A program made the translations under genes and the position numbers. From positions 68,715,549-68,779,548 of the forward strand of contig CM055099.1 of the NCBI GenBank assembly GCA_029204225.1: 64,000 nt of DNA, in the 5' to 3' direction. The stretch comes from Diphasiastrum complanatum. Lineage: Eukaryota > Streptophyta > Lycopodiopsida > Lycopodiales > Lycopodiaceae. This document shows positions 21,494-33,730 of this stretch, in pieces; positions within the stretch are counted from its first letter, which is position 1, and every line of letters starts with the position of its first letter. The notes beneath the pieces were generated by a model. That model worked only from the letters and a program-made list of their open reading frames with translations. It did not search any database and was not told the origin of the DNA.

Positions 21494-23110
21494 CTTTCAA
21501 ATCGTGAGAGTTTCTTCAAAGTAACTGCGCACGCACAGCAGTTCAAACTTCAAACGAGTGGGGGCGAGGCCTTGTACAGCGAAATGGCGGATACCACAGA
21601 AACAAGATCTGGAGATTACTACATGTGAAATAGCATATGAATGCCTTGATTGCCAGTAAAACGGAAGTTAGAGGCATCCAAGTTGTAACAGAGTTTCGAA
21701 GAGGAGTACGATTTACAATTTAGATTATTGAACTAGCTAGCTTGCAAAGATCCCACGAGCAAAAGTAGCGAAAACCAACCCCTGGAATAATTGTCAGATT
21801 TCTTTTCCCTCTGATAAACTTGATTAGAAAACAAACATTAGCATGCGCTTCCTCTAAGCTTGTGGTCATATACTACTAGAAAAAAGGACTGAAGAGATTA
21901 TCTAAGGGGTCTTTTTCTTCCTTGATCTGGATTTCTATGATTAAGAATGATTCGCGGTCAGATTTGAGTATGTTTTTGGCACAAACAGACAATATCAGCC
22001 AATCTGACTAAATCACAAAGCCCACCTCCTTATCTACCCACTGACCTTACATAGCTGGCATGAATGGACAATGATGAATAAACGGCCTCCGCAATATGGT
22101 GGAAAAGTTGTCTCAATGGATCCTGTCACAACCAAAAGAACCTTTACCAGGTCTCAAGAATGCTACAACAGCCAGTCATTCAAGCCCCTCCATCTAGATT
22201 CGAGATCAGAGACTTCAGTCACGACCATACTTCTTCTTCCAAGTCCTATGAATCACAGGTTCCGATCCACGATAAGGAACCTCATGATCCCCCTAACACC
22301 ACGCTAAAGGATCCAAGCAGCATATTAATCATTTGTTACAGACATCCACGAATTCATAAGAAAGAAAGAATGCATGGATAGTTTTGATCTAATAGAACCA
22401 AGCGAACGAGGTGAAAGATACTAGACAGAGGGTCTCTTCGCAATCATGACTATACTTCTTCCTCTAAATCCTACAATCCACAGGATCCAAGCAGAATGAT
22501 AATCATGTACTACAGAAGTCCATGAAAACAAAGGAACAAAGTATGCATGGATAGTTTCGTTCTCATAAAACCAAGTCAACAAGATGAAATTGCATAGTAA
22601 ACAAAACGTTTCTTCGCAGTCACAATCATTCACCTTCTTACTCCAAATCCTACAATCCACAGTATCTCCAATCCATGATAAGGTACCTCATACACGACCC
22701 TAACCAAGTAACATGACAATCACTTGTTACAGACGTGCACGAAAGTAATCAAAGTGAGTAAGTCGTCCAATCCCCACTATTTAGGACAGAATCAATTGCA
22801 ACGCAGTAACAGCCACCTTGCAGCTGAAAATGATGATAAGCAAAAAAAACCAGGGCACTGAGGGCAGTATTAAGTAAGAGACGAGGTGGGTACTGGGTCC
22901 ATTGCCCGTTGGTAAGCGGAAATGATCGCTGAAGGCCAAATACGCACAAAAAGTTGTCGTCTTGGAGGTTCATGGATCCATGATACAAGCGGAGAGAATT
23001 ATTGTCCAGTTTGGGACGCCCCAAAAGGTGAACACTAAAAAGGCATCTGTGGACGATCTGGACGGCCGTCCGCCGTCGAGGGAGAGAGAGCGAGAGCACG
23101 CAGCTCTGAC
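21494..23110 (-). promoter_or_regulatory. 5' region of the STOP1-like gene
   Basis: No coding frame is credible here. On the minus strand a CT-rich stretch (complement of GAGGGAGAGAGAGCGAGAG, about 23078-23096) looks like a plant 5' leader. The transcript may therefore start near 23.1 kb, with an intron or long leader before the ATG at 21493. The splice sites are not resolved. Confidence 0.4.
22211..22745 (+). repeat. degenerate tandem repeat, about three units of 130-225 bp
   Basis: Units begin near 22211, 22437 and 22619. They share TCTTCGCA-TCA, CTTCTTCCTC-AAATCCTA, CAATCCACAG, GGATCCAAGCAG, TTACAGA and ATGCATGGATAGTTT. The units differ by indels, so the duplication is old. Confidence 0.7.
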
Positions 23111-23180
23111 AGCAGGCTCAGCCACAAACCTGGGCACTGTACTGGGTAGCTTACAATCAAAGCATACTCGACTACCTAGC

Positions 23181-23785
23181 AATATTGTTGTCATTTATTG
23201 CCAACCTTTGAGGAACTATTCATGCATGATGAAAATTGTTAAATTGTGCAACATATGGGCTGAAAATGTTTTTCTAGGGATTGTTTCCTTTGATTCTCTA
23301 AATGAATCATGAACTAGATAATGGGTGTTTAGAGTGTTGCCCATTTACAATACATGCCCAATGCACAAAGCAATTAAATACGGAGGGCTCTCACACCCTC
23401 CATTTGTTAATTGTTGTAAATAAACAAAAGTCATACATCGCTTTGCAATGACACTTCACAGTCAAGTGAAGCTGACTCAGTCGGTAGTTAGGAAACTAGG
23501 CTAATAGTTAAGCTAGGTACACGTAGACATGATGCTTTTCTTGATAAGCTTAGGGACACATATGGAAAAATGGCTTCTTGGTAGTTCTCATGGTTATTGT
23601 ATATGATGGGTAATCAATAGAAGATTAATACGCTTTTTGTGATTCTGATTTGTCTGATTTGACCTGTATCTTCATTGCTTTCATTTGCGCTTTGATAATT
23701 TTGATAATTGTGTGTCTATGATTGCTTGTCCTATTTTGTACACGATCAATTGAGCATTGACACCAAAATACTATTGGCTAATATG
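23181..23785. other. no recognisable feature
   Basis: About 600 bp upstream of the copia fragment, with no gene, LTR end or repeat recognised. Confidence 0.5.
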
Positions 23786-23789
23786 TACA

Positions 23790-24370
23790 CTAATCCTATC
23801 CATTCATCTTGGACCCAACTTGATCCAAGGGTCCTAGATCCGGAATCCCTGGGACATTCGAAGTACTTTCTTACTTTCATAGATGATTTCAGCAGAAAGA
23901 CCTTCTTATACACGTTGAAGACCAAAGATCAAGTGGTAGAGAAGTTCAAGGAATTTGTCACGCTGACAGAAACACAGACATGGAAGAGGGTAAAAAGGGC
24001 CAAATCAGATAATGGAAGATAGTTTATGGGGGATACATCAGGAACACACTATGTCATACTCCCCTCAGCAAAACGGGATTGTTGAGCGCAAAAAACGGAC
24101 CCTTATTAACATGGCCATGAGCATGTTGTATGACAAAGGATTACCAAGATTCCTGTGGGCGGAAGCTGTTAGCGCAACTGCTTATTTCCAACAGAGTACC
24201 GAGCAGAGTCTTAAGGGACAAAATACTAGAGGTTGTGTGGTCAGGAGAAAAGCCCTCAGTGGGGCACACGAAGATATTTGGGAGCAAGGCGTATGCTCAC
24301 ATCCCGGAGAAGTTGAAAAAGTCAAAGACGAAGGACTATGACATAGTGATGGATATTAGATCTCTTCGTC
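23790..24370 (+). pseudogene. Ty1-copia integrase fragment
   Basis: Frames at 23840-24022 and 24012-24341 together give FLTFIDDFSRKTFLYTLKTK, the catalytic-region segment KSDNGR, and YSPQQNGIVERKKRTLINMA, then a piece of the integrase C-terminus (KIFGSKAYAHIPEK in a third frame near 24265). At least two frame changes and a stop break it. Zinc-binding, RT and RNase H regions are absent, so it is an internal remnant cut off by gypsy sequence from about 24430. Confidence 0.87.
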
Positions 24371-24429
24371 CAAACATCACTCAACACTTATTACCGAAAG
24401 CAACTGAAAGGTCTTTTTGCCCCTAAAAA

Positions 24430-26115
24430 GAAAAAAAAGTTTTCTTTGCCAGATGTTGTTGTATTGTCTATTGATTTATAGATCTTGGTGCACCTGAAAT
24501 TGATGTTACCATCGCAGGATGTTTGATTGAAAAAGTGCCGATAGACTCTGATTCCAGCGTGAGCATAATAACAGAAGACACAGCTCATGCTTTGGTGCTT
24601 ACTGACATTCAACCGACACAACAAAATATCAAGTTAGCTGATTCGACGCAATGAAAACTTGTTGGATAATTGAAGGATGTTACTGTTTACATTCAAGCCA
24701 AGCCTTTCACAATGAATTTTATAGTTATCAAACTACTTGGTTTGTCATCTTATTTTGTGCTAATTGGACGGCCCTGGCTTTATCAATCAAACGCAAATGT
24801 TCATTGGAAATCTAGAGAGTTGAGATTTCAAATTGGTGAGACCACTAATCGAGGTAAGCCAGCAGAACAAATAATTACTTGGAGTCGTGACAAATATGAA
24901 GGTGAAACTCCTTTGTCTGACACCAGTTTCACCTCAGAAGATTCTTCTTATGCCTTAAATATTTATTCCAGTGCATCTGACATCGAAGTGCAATTTTTTG
25001 AATGCTATGAGAATACTGACAAAGAAGAATTTTTTGATGCCTGTAATGCTGAAGGGGATGTTTTCAATAAAGAAATTAAAGTTGCAAACACGAACTCTAA
25101 AGAGTCTGATGATGATTCGAGAGACGAATCTGAACACGAATTTGGTAATAAGAACCAAGCTGACGACAAGAATATATCTATGGAGTCAACCATGCGCGAA
25201 ATTCATGGCCATACCAAGGCCAGTATGACAAAAGGTATCATTCCACCAGATTCTACTAAACTAATTGAACTTGCACCTGGCAGATTTGTGCATGTTTCAA
25301 AGTCACTTGGAGAATCGAAATTAGCGAAATTCACAGAATTATTGAAGCAGTACCAAGATGAATTTGCTTGGTTGCTTGATGATTTGAAAGGTATACCTAC
25401 AGAATTCACAGAGCACCGTATTGATTTTAAAGAAGACGTTGTACCTGTTTGACAGAGACAATATCGTCTCAATCCAAAGTACTCCCTCATGGTTAAGGAC
25501 GAACTCAACAAGCACCTTAAGGCAGGTATTATCTATCTCGTCTTAAGCAGTGAATGGGTTTCACCTATTGTTGTTGTTCCAAAGAAAAATATCGGCAAAA
25601 TACGAAGATGCTAGGATTTTCGCAAGCTCAATGTTGCCACAAAGAAGGATCATCTTCCTCTGCCCTTCATTGATTCTATCTTCTCTAGTTATAATCAGGT
25701 TGGAGTGAGAAAGGAGGATCGTTCAAAGATCGTGTTTACTATGGATTGGGGCACTTATGCCTATAGCAAAATGCCCTTTGGTCTTTGCAATGCACCAGCG
25801 ACTTTTCAGTGAATTATGATGTTAATTTTTGCTGCCTTCCTAAGAACTTCTCTTGAAATCTTTATTGATGATTTTTGTGTATATAGTGATATAAAGACAC
25901 ATCTACAAAAGCTGAAACTTACATTTAACGGTGTCGAGATACTTATTTATCCCTTCATCCAGAAAAATGTTTTTTCGGTATGAAAGAAGAAATTTTACTT
26001 TGACACAGAATATCAAACAGAGGAATAGAAGTCGATAAAGATAAAGTTGAGCTTATAAAGAATCTCCAGATACCAACCAATCTACATAAACTAAGAGCTT
26101 TCTTAGGACATGTCT
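24430..26115 (+). pseudogene. Ty3-gypsy protease-RT remnant
   Basis: A retropepsin-like segment (VPIDSDSSVSIITEDTA, where DSG would be usual) lies near 24525-24580 and continues into LGLSSYFVLIGRPWLYQSNA in the frame 24670-25452. An acidic spacer follows, then a partial RT: WVSPIVVVPKKN (about 25557), FRKLNVATKKDHLPLPFI (about 25618), YSKMPFGLCNAPATFQ (about 25763) and the catalytic box FIDDF (about 25860). Stops occur at 25450-25452, about 25612 and 25810, with later frame changes. Similarity ends at LRAFLGH near 26112, where unrelated sequence begins. Integrase is missing. Confidence 0.85.
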
Positions 26116-26234
26116 ATGAAGATCCAACTCAGTCCGATGCTTCAACCAGAGCTTGAGCTGTGACAGTAGGTGACACTGGGGCATCTGATGAAGATGATGA
26201 TTAACCTGATAACCAGGCCCAGTGGTTCTGCACC

Positions 26235-27212
26235 ATGACCAGCAGAGCCAAGAATTTAGTGGCTGAAATATATGAATTTGATCGCTACAGTCAGAAGAAC
26301 ATTTTGGACCTTATTGAAGCAGAGCGAAAGTTTCAAGACTCTCTGAAGGAGTCTTACGAGAAGATCGACTCGTTCGAATCAGATAAAAGCCAACTGATTG
26401 AACGAAATCGTTCTCTCAAAACACAGCTTCAGAATGCAATCAACAAAGCTGATTTTTTGAAGCAGATCAATAAGACGATTGAGACCAAGCCTGTCTATTA
26501 TCAGACTAATATTGATTCTTTAAAAAAACAATTGTTGGATGCAAACAAACACAATGTCGCTCTCCAGAAACATTTGCAAGAGGAGCGAGCGGTACGAATA
26601 AAGACAGAAGCCATGCTTTCTCTATGCAGCAATGCAGGCTCTATCACAATCAACCTCTCAAAATTGAACTAGCTCCAAGGCCAGATGCTCGAAAATTTTT
26701 GAGTGCAGTTCCTGCAACCGCTTGAGGCTGCAAAGGCACTTGTCAAAGAAGAGTTGGCTGAGTTGAAGGAATCGTCTAGTGAAGCCACTAACACTTGCAG
26801 CGGGCCCGACTCTCATAAAGAATATGCCCAAGCCCTACTACACATTGATGATCTGACGCAACAACTTCAAGTTGTATCTGCCTGCTCGGGAGTCACTGAC
26901 CATCCAGAGTATCTGGAGGCAGTAGTGAAGATCAACAAGCTCGAACAGGAGTTGTCAGATCTCAAGCAGCTGTTGGAAAACCAGAAGTTACTTGCTAAGT
27001 TACAAACTCAGGATTTGGCAATAGTAGCTACTCAGGCAAAGCAACCACGTCAAAACCAGTCAAAGGTATGTGCTGAAATATTCAATGCATTTGCTGATCT
27101 ATTCTGGAAGTGGTGTCCACAAGCATTTTGCATTGAATTACAATGGCGTGTGGATTATATGATGCCACAAGGCGCAGTAGGCATCGCCTTCGACGACTGG
27201 AAGACACCATGA
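26235..27212 (+). pseudogene. coiled-coil reading frames of unknown origin
   Basis: Two adjacent frames (26235-26672 and 26703-27212) encode heptad-rich helices, for example LIEAERKFQDSLKESYEKID, LKKQLLDANKHNVALQKHLQ and VVKINKLEQELSDLKQLLEN. An acidic lead-in (GASDEDDD) lies just upstream after a stop. They follow directly on a truncated gypsy RT, and a gypsy-type LTR start lies further on at 28188, so they may be an extra ORF of that element or the gag of another one. No zinc knuckle is visible. I do not recognise the family. Confidence 0.5.
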
Positions 27213-27399
27213 AAAAAGAACAACTTTCTCTAGTTATGGGCCCAATTATCTATCAAGGAGAAAGGATGTCTCTATTGGGGCATAATTCAGGAGAAATTCC
27301 AAGTCGTGCCTTTCGGTTCAGCTGAGTTATACATAGACTCTTCTGCTATGTATGATCTCGAATACATTTGTATTAAAGGATTTTAATTTTTGCAAAATG

Positions 27400-27875
27400 A
27401 AAACACTAAACGACATTTTTGGAAGCGAAAGTCATAGTTCCAATTGTACAAACCAAAAGATATTGCAAATCTAGGCGCTTTTGATGAGGCAGGTTTGTTT
27501 ATCAATGTAAATATTGCCTATCCTGAACTTTTCAGTCTTTACGTGGATTGGGAGCGAAATCTTACTGATTATTTTGCGGAGATTCGACACAATCTGCAAG
27601 ATCAAAGGAAGTCACTTCATTATAAACAATTTTGTACATATTCATTTTAGCAGTTTGGAACTTTTGCAGCAAAGACATTGTTTTTTGTTCAGAATCTTTA
27701 TGTTAAAAGTTCTTTTATAAGATTTTCAGCTCACTATTGTAAGAAAATCACACTTCATAGTGATTTAGATGAAGATGTAAAGTTAACTCAGAAGCTGTTC
27801 GATGGAATGTTGATTGAGGCTCAACAAAATTTGGAGTTAGCCCAAAAACTATATGAAGAATTGAATCCTTCATGA
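27400..27875 (+). pseudogene. short unidentified frames, possibly the same element
   Basis: Frames 27444-27650 (with LFSLYVDWERNLTDYFAEIR) and 27678-27875 (with LTQKLFDGMLIEAQQNLELA) have protein-like helical composition and continue the direction of the coiled-coil frames. A frame change separates them. Function is unknown. Confidence 0.35.
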
Positions 27876-28187
27876 ATATTCATTCTTGCTTATGACGTGG
27901 TGAGGTTTCTATGTGATGTTGAATCCAGATCTTTGAAGTTTTGAAGATGTTTTGAAGTTCGATTCTAGTTCTCATCAATAATTCAAAGATCAAATCAAAT
28001 CAATCTATTCAATTAAAGAAATAGCAAAGGCACATATTCTCTAAGTTGAAGAAATATCTAAAGCAAGAAGCATATGAAGAAATATCTTATCGTCTTAACG
28101 AAAATCTGAAGAACAAAATGTTTCGCGAATGATCCTCGAAATAAAGATTATATGTTCACGAGGACGTTTCACATTTGAGGAAGGGGA

Positions 28188-28560
28188 TATGTGATGCCAC
28201 AAAATTGTTAAATATGGAATATCAACCTAAATATGGCATGATATACTCAAAATGAAGATATGAGCTGGATAAATATAAATCATGAAGAGGCCTAAGTCAT
28301 TTTTTGAGAATATATCTCCTAAGTACTTGCCTTGTATTTAAGTACGAGACCTTTAAAAGGGAAGACATTGCCTTGGATAGCCTGTATTAGGTCATCCACG
28401 TGAAACGACTAGATATGAATCAACATGTTAAACTAGAGTAATATTAACTCTTAGTCAAATATACCTTAGTATGGTATAATTGAACATATACTCAATCTAA
28501 TTGTTAACTAGACCTTTTCGCAGGAGCGACGCACCTGTCGTTTTAGAATGACGCTTCTAA
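28188..28560 (+). repeat. probable gypsy 3' LTR, far end unresolved
   Basis: ATTTGAGGAAGGGGATA (purine tract) precedes TGTGATGCCACAAAATTG, after the CACGAGGACG-type gypsy tail. I could not place the LTR end with confidence. Confidence 0.5.
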
Positions 28561-29225
28561 CAATTCCATACGAGCGAAAAATAAAGTGTATGTATAAAAA
28601 ATGTTTTTTTACTCGTTTATAGGATACAGTTCAATAATGACTTCAAGTTAATGCTAGTAAGGTGCTTGGCTTCAAAACTTCTCTTGGATTCGGCTAGTGA
28701 TTAGTAGGTCGAAAAAGCAGCAGGAAGTAATTTGTTTCCTAAACAAGGCATACGAACTGATTTTGTCATACCATTGCTATAATTTAAAATCATCTCCCTA
28801 CTTGAGGTTGTACAAAATGATTCACTACCATAAATGATTTAACTAACTAAGCTCTACCACCATTTGCTTGAAGGTAAGAGCAAAACCCTACATAAAATTG
28901 AGATGAATATAAACAAGAAATCAATTAAAGTGGAATGCTACAACAAGTCCACAAATGAGGCCCATTGCTCTTTAATACATCAACCTTTGTAGCATAAAAT
29001 CAAAGCCAGGCATGTTGATGCAGTTGTTTCCACTTTGCGCATGTCGGATCGAGTTGGTATACAAAACAAAAATAAAGAAAATCAAATTTTCTAGAACATG
29101 AAGGGTGCGATTGGCATGTCAACGGTTCCATTGAGAGAAAGCTGAATCAAAAGTCTGTAAAAAAATAGGCCAGAAAGATGTAATGGCTAAAAGATCAGCA
29201 ACCAATCAATCACCAAAAATGAGCA
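28561..29225. other. no recognisable feature
   Basis: AT-rich interval between retroelement pieces, with no gene or repeat recognised. Confidence 0.5.
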
Positions 29226-29991
29226 TGCATGATGGAGGCAATCAATATGCTTAGTGTTGGTCTACTCTTAGAAAATGCATGGATCTAGATAATGTCCTTT
29301 ATGTACCATCAACCACCAAGAATATGCTTGGTGTTGGTCTACTCTTAGTGTTGGTCTACTCTTAGAAAGTGGTTTGGATGTCCACTTTAAGCATGGTGTT
29401 TGTTTCATCTTGAAGAATGATGTTTGCATTGCAAAGGGATTTAAACATGGAAGATTGTTTAAGTTAGAAGCTAGTGTTGCTTTTGAGAGGGTGAACTTGG
29501 CAAAGGAGGAGATCACTCAAGAGGAGATCTTGGCAAAGTGTGATCTTGCTTGCATTGAGGACGAGCATCAAAAGGAGGAAGATCTTGAGGATCAGCCTCA
29601 AAGCATGAGAATTCCAAGGGAGTCCTCAATGACAATGGCCAAGTCATCAAATTGCATGCTCAGCTTGGGTGGTATGCATCAAGAGGATGATCAAGGATCT
29701 TCACTTGCTGTATTTTTCAGAGAGCCCAGTCCTCTTTTTTGACAACCCAGTAGCCCAAAAGTTGGCAACCAATCCTATCTTTCATGCTAGGAGCAAGCAT
29801 ATTGAGGTGGCATATCACTTTGTGAGGGAGCAAGTCATGGCAAATGAGTTGGAGCTTCAACATGTGTCCTCAAAGCAATGTGTAGCTGATATCTTCACCA
29901 AAGCATTGGGAAAGGACTTGTTCATGAAGCATAGGACTTCACTTGGAGTATTTTCAAAGTCTATGCTAAAAAAACTAGTTGAAGAGAGAGT
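29226..29991 (+). pseudogene. copia internal-deletion derivative: protease tail joined to RNase H tail
   Basis: The text begins with the segment after the protease (YVPSTTKNMLGVGLLL, followed by FKHGRLFKLEASVAF in frame 29374-29742). It then jumps to the C-terminal RNase H segment NPIFHARSKHIEVAYHF and CVADIFTKALGKDLFMKHRT in frame 29669-29995. A short direct repeat of about 24 bp (GTGTTGGTCTACTCTTAG) occurs at 29256, 29332 and 29348. Integrase, RT and most of RNase H are deleted. The remainder abuts its 3' LTR normally. Confidence 0.85.
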
Positions 29992-29992
29992 G

Positions 29993-30619
29993 TGAGAAAT
30001 TTCAACTAGTTTTGCTATTTTAATAATTGAGGCCAGTTTCATATTAGTCTTAGACTTAGACTTTTCAAATTTATTTTAGTCTACAAGCATTTGAATAAAC
30101 ACTTTTGAAAAGTGTCGGAAACTATAGAACACGAGTCTAGGAGAGATTCATTTTGAGTAGTAGATACATTGAATCTAGTCACAAAATAGTTTTTCATTAT
30201 GGAGGGAAACCAAAGTTTCAAATTAGGTTTGGACCTGCTATACAAGCATGCAAATCATGGGAAAAGATATAGTCTCTCTCTTTCTCTTATCTCACTTTAT
30301 GCTTATACATGAGTTCTCTTGGGTTCATCTATCCATTGGTGCACTATATTGGTGATATCTTGCAATCTTGTGTGTAGAATGCTTATTTTATGCTATTTTT
30401 GGATCCACACATGTGAAATACAATAGCTTACTATTTTTGTATGGAAAAAAGTTCTTCATATCTTGTGTTTGATGTTTGATCAGGTTCTTATTGGTTTTGC
30501 ATCTCTTTCATTGAGTGGATGTTGATTTTTCCACATTGGCAAGATTGGTAGAGTTGATCTATTTCTAACCAAAGATCAAATTACGGATTTGGATCTTAAT
30601 TAATCCCAAATTCTTCACA
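29993..30619 (+). repeat. copia 3' LTR, about 627 bp
   Basis: GAAGAGAGAG precedes TGTGAGAAATTTCAACTAG, and the LTR ends ATTCTTCACA. It is the same family, in opposite orientation, as 39554-40204. It contains CACACATGTG near 30405. Confidence 0.8.
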
Positions 30620-33600
30620 AGATGCTCTACTTCAGGGGTCTCACATTGATAGTAATATTTTTCTTTTCAAAAAATGTACAATGTCCTTGTCATGATTTGA
30701 ATGACATGTCACATAGTGGCACATGTGTTGGGACTTGATTTTGTCAATGACAGCCTTGCCATGTAGGATTGCCCCAAGAAGAAAAACTCTGTGTATAGTA
30801 GCTACAGTGCAGGGATAATTTAATACACTTTTACTTTCCTTTGAATACTCTATCTTTCTAATAAGTTTGTGGGTGTTTGATAGCTTATGGTCATTGGTAG
30901 CATTCATATAGATGTGATTATCGATACTAGAGTGATTTGGAAATCCACCAACTTGTCTTATAATTCTATAATCCTAGTAGACAACAAGACCTTGCAATGT
31001 ATTTTACAAAATCATCTTATTTGATGCCATGGTTATTGTGCATCAAAAAATATAAAGATTAAATTTTGAGCTATAGCATGTACCTTTCATAAGTTTTCTT
31101 GTATGTCTTTTCAATATTAGTTGAACTAATAAAATCACAAAAGCCCAAGTATATTTTTGTGTAGAAGGTGAGCTAATATTAAAGTTGACACGTATTGGGA
31201 CAATACTCAATCCAACCTAAGAGAACTTGCATACAAACCGAGTATCCTTCAATGAATGGGATGTTGGTGAAGGCATCTTTTTTCCTCCTCAAGAGTTCAA
31301 CTCCAATGACCAATTAAGAGAAAAAATAAGAATTATATTACCCTCATATATATATAGCATCAATTTCTTCACAACCCATCCTAGTTCATCCATAACAATG
31401 GTCCTTTATAAATCTTAACCCTATCATAGTGTTTATGAAATTGTATTTTAAACTTTATAGAATTTAATCATCATTGCCATACTTTTTCACTTTTACATAC
31501 CGTTCTAAAAGACACCCAAAACATGAAGTCTCAAAGTTTTTGTAATATCTACATTAAGACATGGTATACATGTAGGTAGGCTAGAAAAACATGGTATAGA
31601 CATAGGTAGGCTAGAAAAACATTATGAGTTCCAAGATTTTTTTTTCAAACTATCGCACCTACCCTACATTCTTACAAAATGTTCAATAAAACTTCCATTA
31701 ATGTCTAAAGGAAAAAAAATAGACTCATTCGTCAATCCTTCATACCACCACATTATTTTCTTAGCAACATGGGATCATAAACAATCATATTTGAGTCTCT
31801 TGTGAGCTATAGTCTATGTTCATTGTGGTATTTGTCATGTTACTTGTCTTGGGTAAATAGCTTTTAATTTTATAAATAATTTTGAGGCTGCTTGACTTGA
31901 ATTGTGCTTTGGAGATACATAAGCTTAGGTATGTATTTATGTGCAATGATATCATCTTAATTTCATATCAATTACATACGGACATGTACATGCTTGATCT
32001 AAGATTTTTATGTCTTGACATTGAAACAAGAATCGCAAGTCTAAGTTGTATTTTTACCAATAATGTATAAGCATCAATTGGGCATCTATTAAGCATCTAT
32101 TGTACGTTCTTTTCCCTATAACATCATATAGAAATATTTCAATAAAAAACCTATGAAGATTGAACTTTTGTTGCAAATAATTGTAGCTTTGTTAAGTTTG
32201 AGTGAATATAGATTTTAGCAAGCATGAAAAAGCAAACAAATATTCATGCAAGCAATCATGGAAAAGCAAAGATTATGTTGCATAACTAAAGTACAAGCAA
32301 CTATGGATTTATTAGTGCATATGATTATTATCTAGTGCAGTATTGAAAAAATGGTAAAATTTATTTATTATGAAAACATTAATAACATATAACTTATCAA
32401 CATGGACCCACTTGAATATGGCTTTATCTCTCTTCAAAACTCATTGGTTCTCTCATTGGTTCTTTGCTATTTGGTAGCTTTCTTTGCAATACTGTTCTAT
32501 TTGTAGCATTCAAGTAAACAAATACAACACAGTTTCTATTATTGTACAAATGTGTCAACAAACTCAACGTTGCATGCAAAATGTTTGAGTGGAACAACAA
32601 ATTGTGTGTGTAAAGGTGTAACTTGTTGATGAGAGTATTTTCATTAGCACAAATAAAAAACAAATCCACCCACATCGATAAACATTGATGATCTACAATT
32701 CTATCAATGTAATAGACATGTGTGATACGATACTCAATAAAGATATTAGTGTTTGACAACGTGGGTTGGCATGTCAAGAAAACATGACATGGAGAGAAAC
32801 AATGTCAAACTAGAATCTAAATAGTGCAAAAGAAAAGGTTATACAATAAGCTACAGCATAATAAGAGCAAATATTTGTCATATTGAAAAAAAAATCTAGT
32901 AGAAATAAATCATGATGGTATTATATTATCGACTACCAAAATCTCGATAGAAATTCAATATACCACATCCTTAAAGTTACATTGCTTTAGCTAATATAAA
33001 TATGTGACATCTGCTCACAAAATACAAGAATGCAAGGCTATTTTATATATTTTCATTTTCTTTTCAACCAATTACATATGTATCATGTGATACATTTGAT
33101 TCACCAAAAGAACATGGCTGCCACTAGTGTGATCATGTAGAGTGACATTCAATGCAAGACCCTTTAACTTTGTAGCATCACAAGACCATGCAAGAGAATG
33201 AAACAATTGTGAATCAAGTGTGGTTCAACAAAATGGAGAACATATAAGGGTTTATGAAAATTTTATTGGTTTTGAATTGGATTTTATCCATTTGGGGTGC
33301 CAAAGTCGGAATCTTTTCTAGCTAACATTATAGTTTCTTGATATTGTAAAGGAAAATATGGCTTTTCATGCTAAGATAATCAATTTTCATGTGAAGCACA
33401 AAGTCCAAAAGCTTTGATAGACCATCATAAAAAAATGACCATTTTCTATCAAAAGATCATGCAAGAGCTTTGTGTTTTGGTGTTCACAGTAAATGATTTA
33501 GTTTCAAACATAAACAAGGACTATAATGCTTGTTGGATAATAACATCAATTTGTTTGTGTGCTTTGCCTACAATCATAATGTGTCCATAAACCAATTCAA

Positions 33601-33730
33601 TAATAGCAACAAAATTGTGCTCAAAGTTACATAAAACTAGCATACAAATGTGCAGCATTGATGAAAACAATAATCATTTATCAAAGCTACTTTCACTCTT
33701 GGAAGTTCAAACAGTTTATTCCAAAAAACA
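30620..33730. other. gene-poor interval
   Basis: About 3.1 kb, AT-rich, with only short scattered frames and no recognisable domain, LTR or RNA gene. A short direct repeat (ACATGGTATA-ACAT-GTAGGCTAGAAAA) occurs at about 31560-31620. Confidence 0.55.

Noticed and set aside
22749..23099. 116-codon minus frame upstream of the STOP1-like gene
   Set aside because: Composition is not protein-like and it overlaps a CT-rich leader-like region. More likely non-coding transcript or promoter.
30641..32777. Short minus frames (30641-30907, 32424-32777)
   Set aside because: AT-rich chance frames without recognisable motifs or splice context.
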